From the NCBI GenBank assembly GCA_963575745.1, contig CAUYUJ010021069.1, positions 1-64,000 on the forward strand: a stretch of 64,000 bases of DNA, read 5' to 3'. The notes beneath the pieces were generated by a model, which saw only the letters and a list, made by a program, of their open reading frames with translations, had not been told where the DNA came from and ran no database searches. Both the position numbers and the translations under genes were made by a program. Shown here piece by piece: positions 63,409 to 64,000 of the stretch. Within the stretch, counting starts at the first letter, position 1; each line of letters opens with the position of its first letter. Origin of the DNA: Prorocentrum cordatum. Lineage: Eukaryota > Sar > Dinophyceae > Prorocentrales > Prorocentraceae.

Positions 63409-63553
63409 GCTGCATGCAGCTGGTTTCGGGCCCACCGAGGGGCCCATTCCTCGGTACATAAGCGCCTCCGGCGCCGAGAGGCGCCAGGAAAATCAGCTGC
63501 GTGAGCTGATTCTCAAACCCCCCCTTCGCTATCCCCTCCTGTCGCCCGACCCG
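63409..63553 (+). repeat. Family R dispersed repeat, copy 2
   Basis: GCTGCATGCAGCTGGTTTCG, then an extra ~50 bp, GCGCCAGGAAAATCAGCTGC, GTGAGCTGATTCTCA, a C run and TTCGCTATCCCC. It directly follows the family A element. Confidence 0.75.
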
Positions 63554-63733
63554 ATCCTACCTTGCATCTTCCCAGCCCCATCTCCCCCCCAGACCTGACA
63601 GTTCGGGCGAGGACAGAACCCCCAACAGTGACACGCCGATTCGTGAGTTGTCCGTTTTCGGTCCTCGAGAGGGCGCCGTGGCCGTTATTTTCCAGGCTTG
63701 CGCCCGCCAGGTTTGGGCCTCAGGTCGTTTTCA
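63554..63733. other. No gene seen
   Basis: Short plain spacer. Confidence 0.45.
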
Positions 63734-63903
63734 CTACACCTTATGCGATGCTTAAGAAAACCTAAGTTTTCGGCCAGAGTCTCGATTATTCTTAACGTTT
63801 CAATGTAAATCCCAAGATTTTGATAGAAGTTCGGGGTTTTATCCAATTTCTGAGACTATCAATTTCTTAACCCATGATTTCTTAAGCATTTCGCAGGGTG
63901 TAG
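63734..63903. mobile_element. MITE-like element with 26-bp inverted ends
   Basis: The left end CTACACC..ATGCTTAAGAAA and the right end TTTCTTAAGCAT..GGTGTAG pair at 21 of 26 positions. If the element proper is CACC...GGTG it is flanked by TA on both sides, as in Tc1/mariner-type insertions. The AT-rich interior has no ORF. Confidence 0.75.
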
Positions 63904-64000
63904 ACCACGTTTTGCCAAAGGGGGGTCTGTCCATCCCCGAGCAGTTGTTCTCCTGGCCCTCGCCGCTCGCCCGCCCCCGAGCTGCGGCCTCGAGCCTCCG

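Overview
The window looks like intergenic or heterochromatic DNA from a very large, GC-rich, repeat-saturated eukaryotic genome. A dinoflagellate (for example Prorocentrum, Polarella or a Symbiodiniaceae species) is my best inference. The reasons are the extreme density of trinucleotide and purine/pyrimidine tracts, satellites and short inverted-repeat elements, and the style of the decayed LINE proteins. No host gene, rRNA, tRNA or intact spliced-leader sequence confirms this. Most long open frames here are translations of low-complexity or tandem DNA whose unit length is a multiple of three.

Layout. 1-3.7 kb: GAT, ATGT, 73-bp and GGCTGA tandem repeats. 4.9-5.5 kb: a TCC tract. 5.8-6.8 kb: a 90-bp tandem array running into a broken SF1 (Pif1-like) helicase C-terminus (6.8-7.46 kb). 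8.1-12.2 kb: remains of a plus-strand LINE (N-terminal region, endonuclease, reverse transcriptase). 14.9-15.8 kb: one short element split by another. 15.9-19.98 kb: a second LINE, minus strand, with RNase H upstream of its reverse transcriptase. 20.8-22.7 kb: a compositionally distinct block of unrecognised minus-strand ORFs. 24-31 kb: a tandem array, a duplicated 0.6-kb segment, purine tracts, satellite monomers and a CTTGG minisatellite. 31.8-39.4 kb: a dense collection of 100-200-bp inverted-repeat elements. 39.6-43.2 kb: more CTTGG repeats and the 90-bp family in opposite orientation, broken by a poly(A) insert. 43-48.4 kb: fold-back elements, a palindrome cluster and GGA tracts. 49.5-51 kb and 58.7-60.8 kb: a recurring module of 160-bp satellite, GAT microsatellite and unique tail. 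52.8-63.9 kb: further fold-back and terminal-inverted-repeat elements.

Nothing here forms a working pathway. The window is best read as layered mobile-element debris. Its value lies in several small non-autonomous element families visible as multiple copies, some with target-site-like duplications, and in composite modules that recur with fixed internal order.
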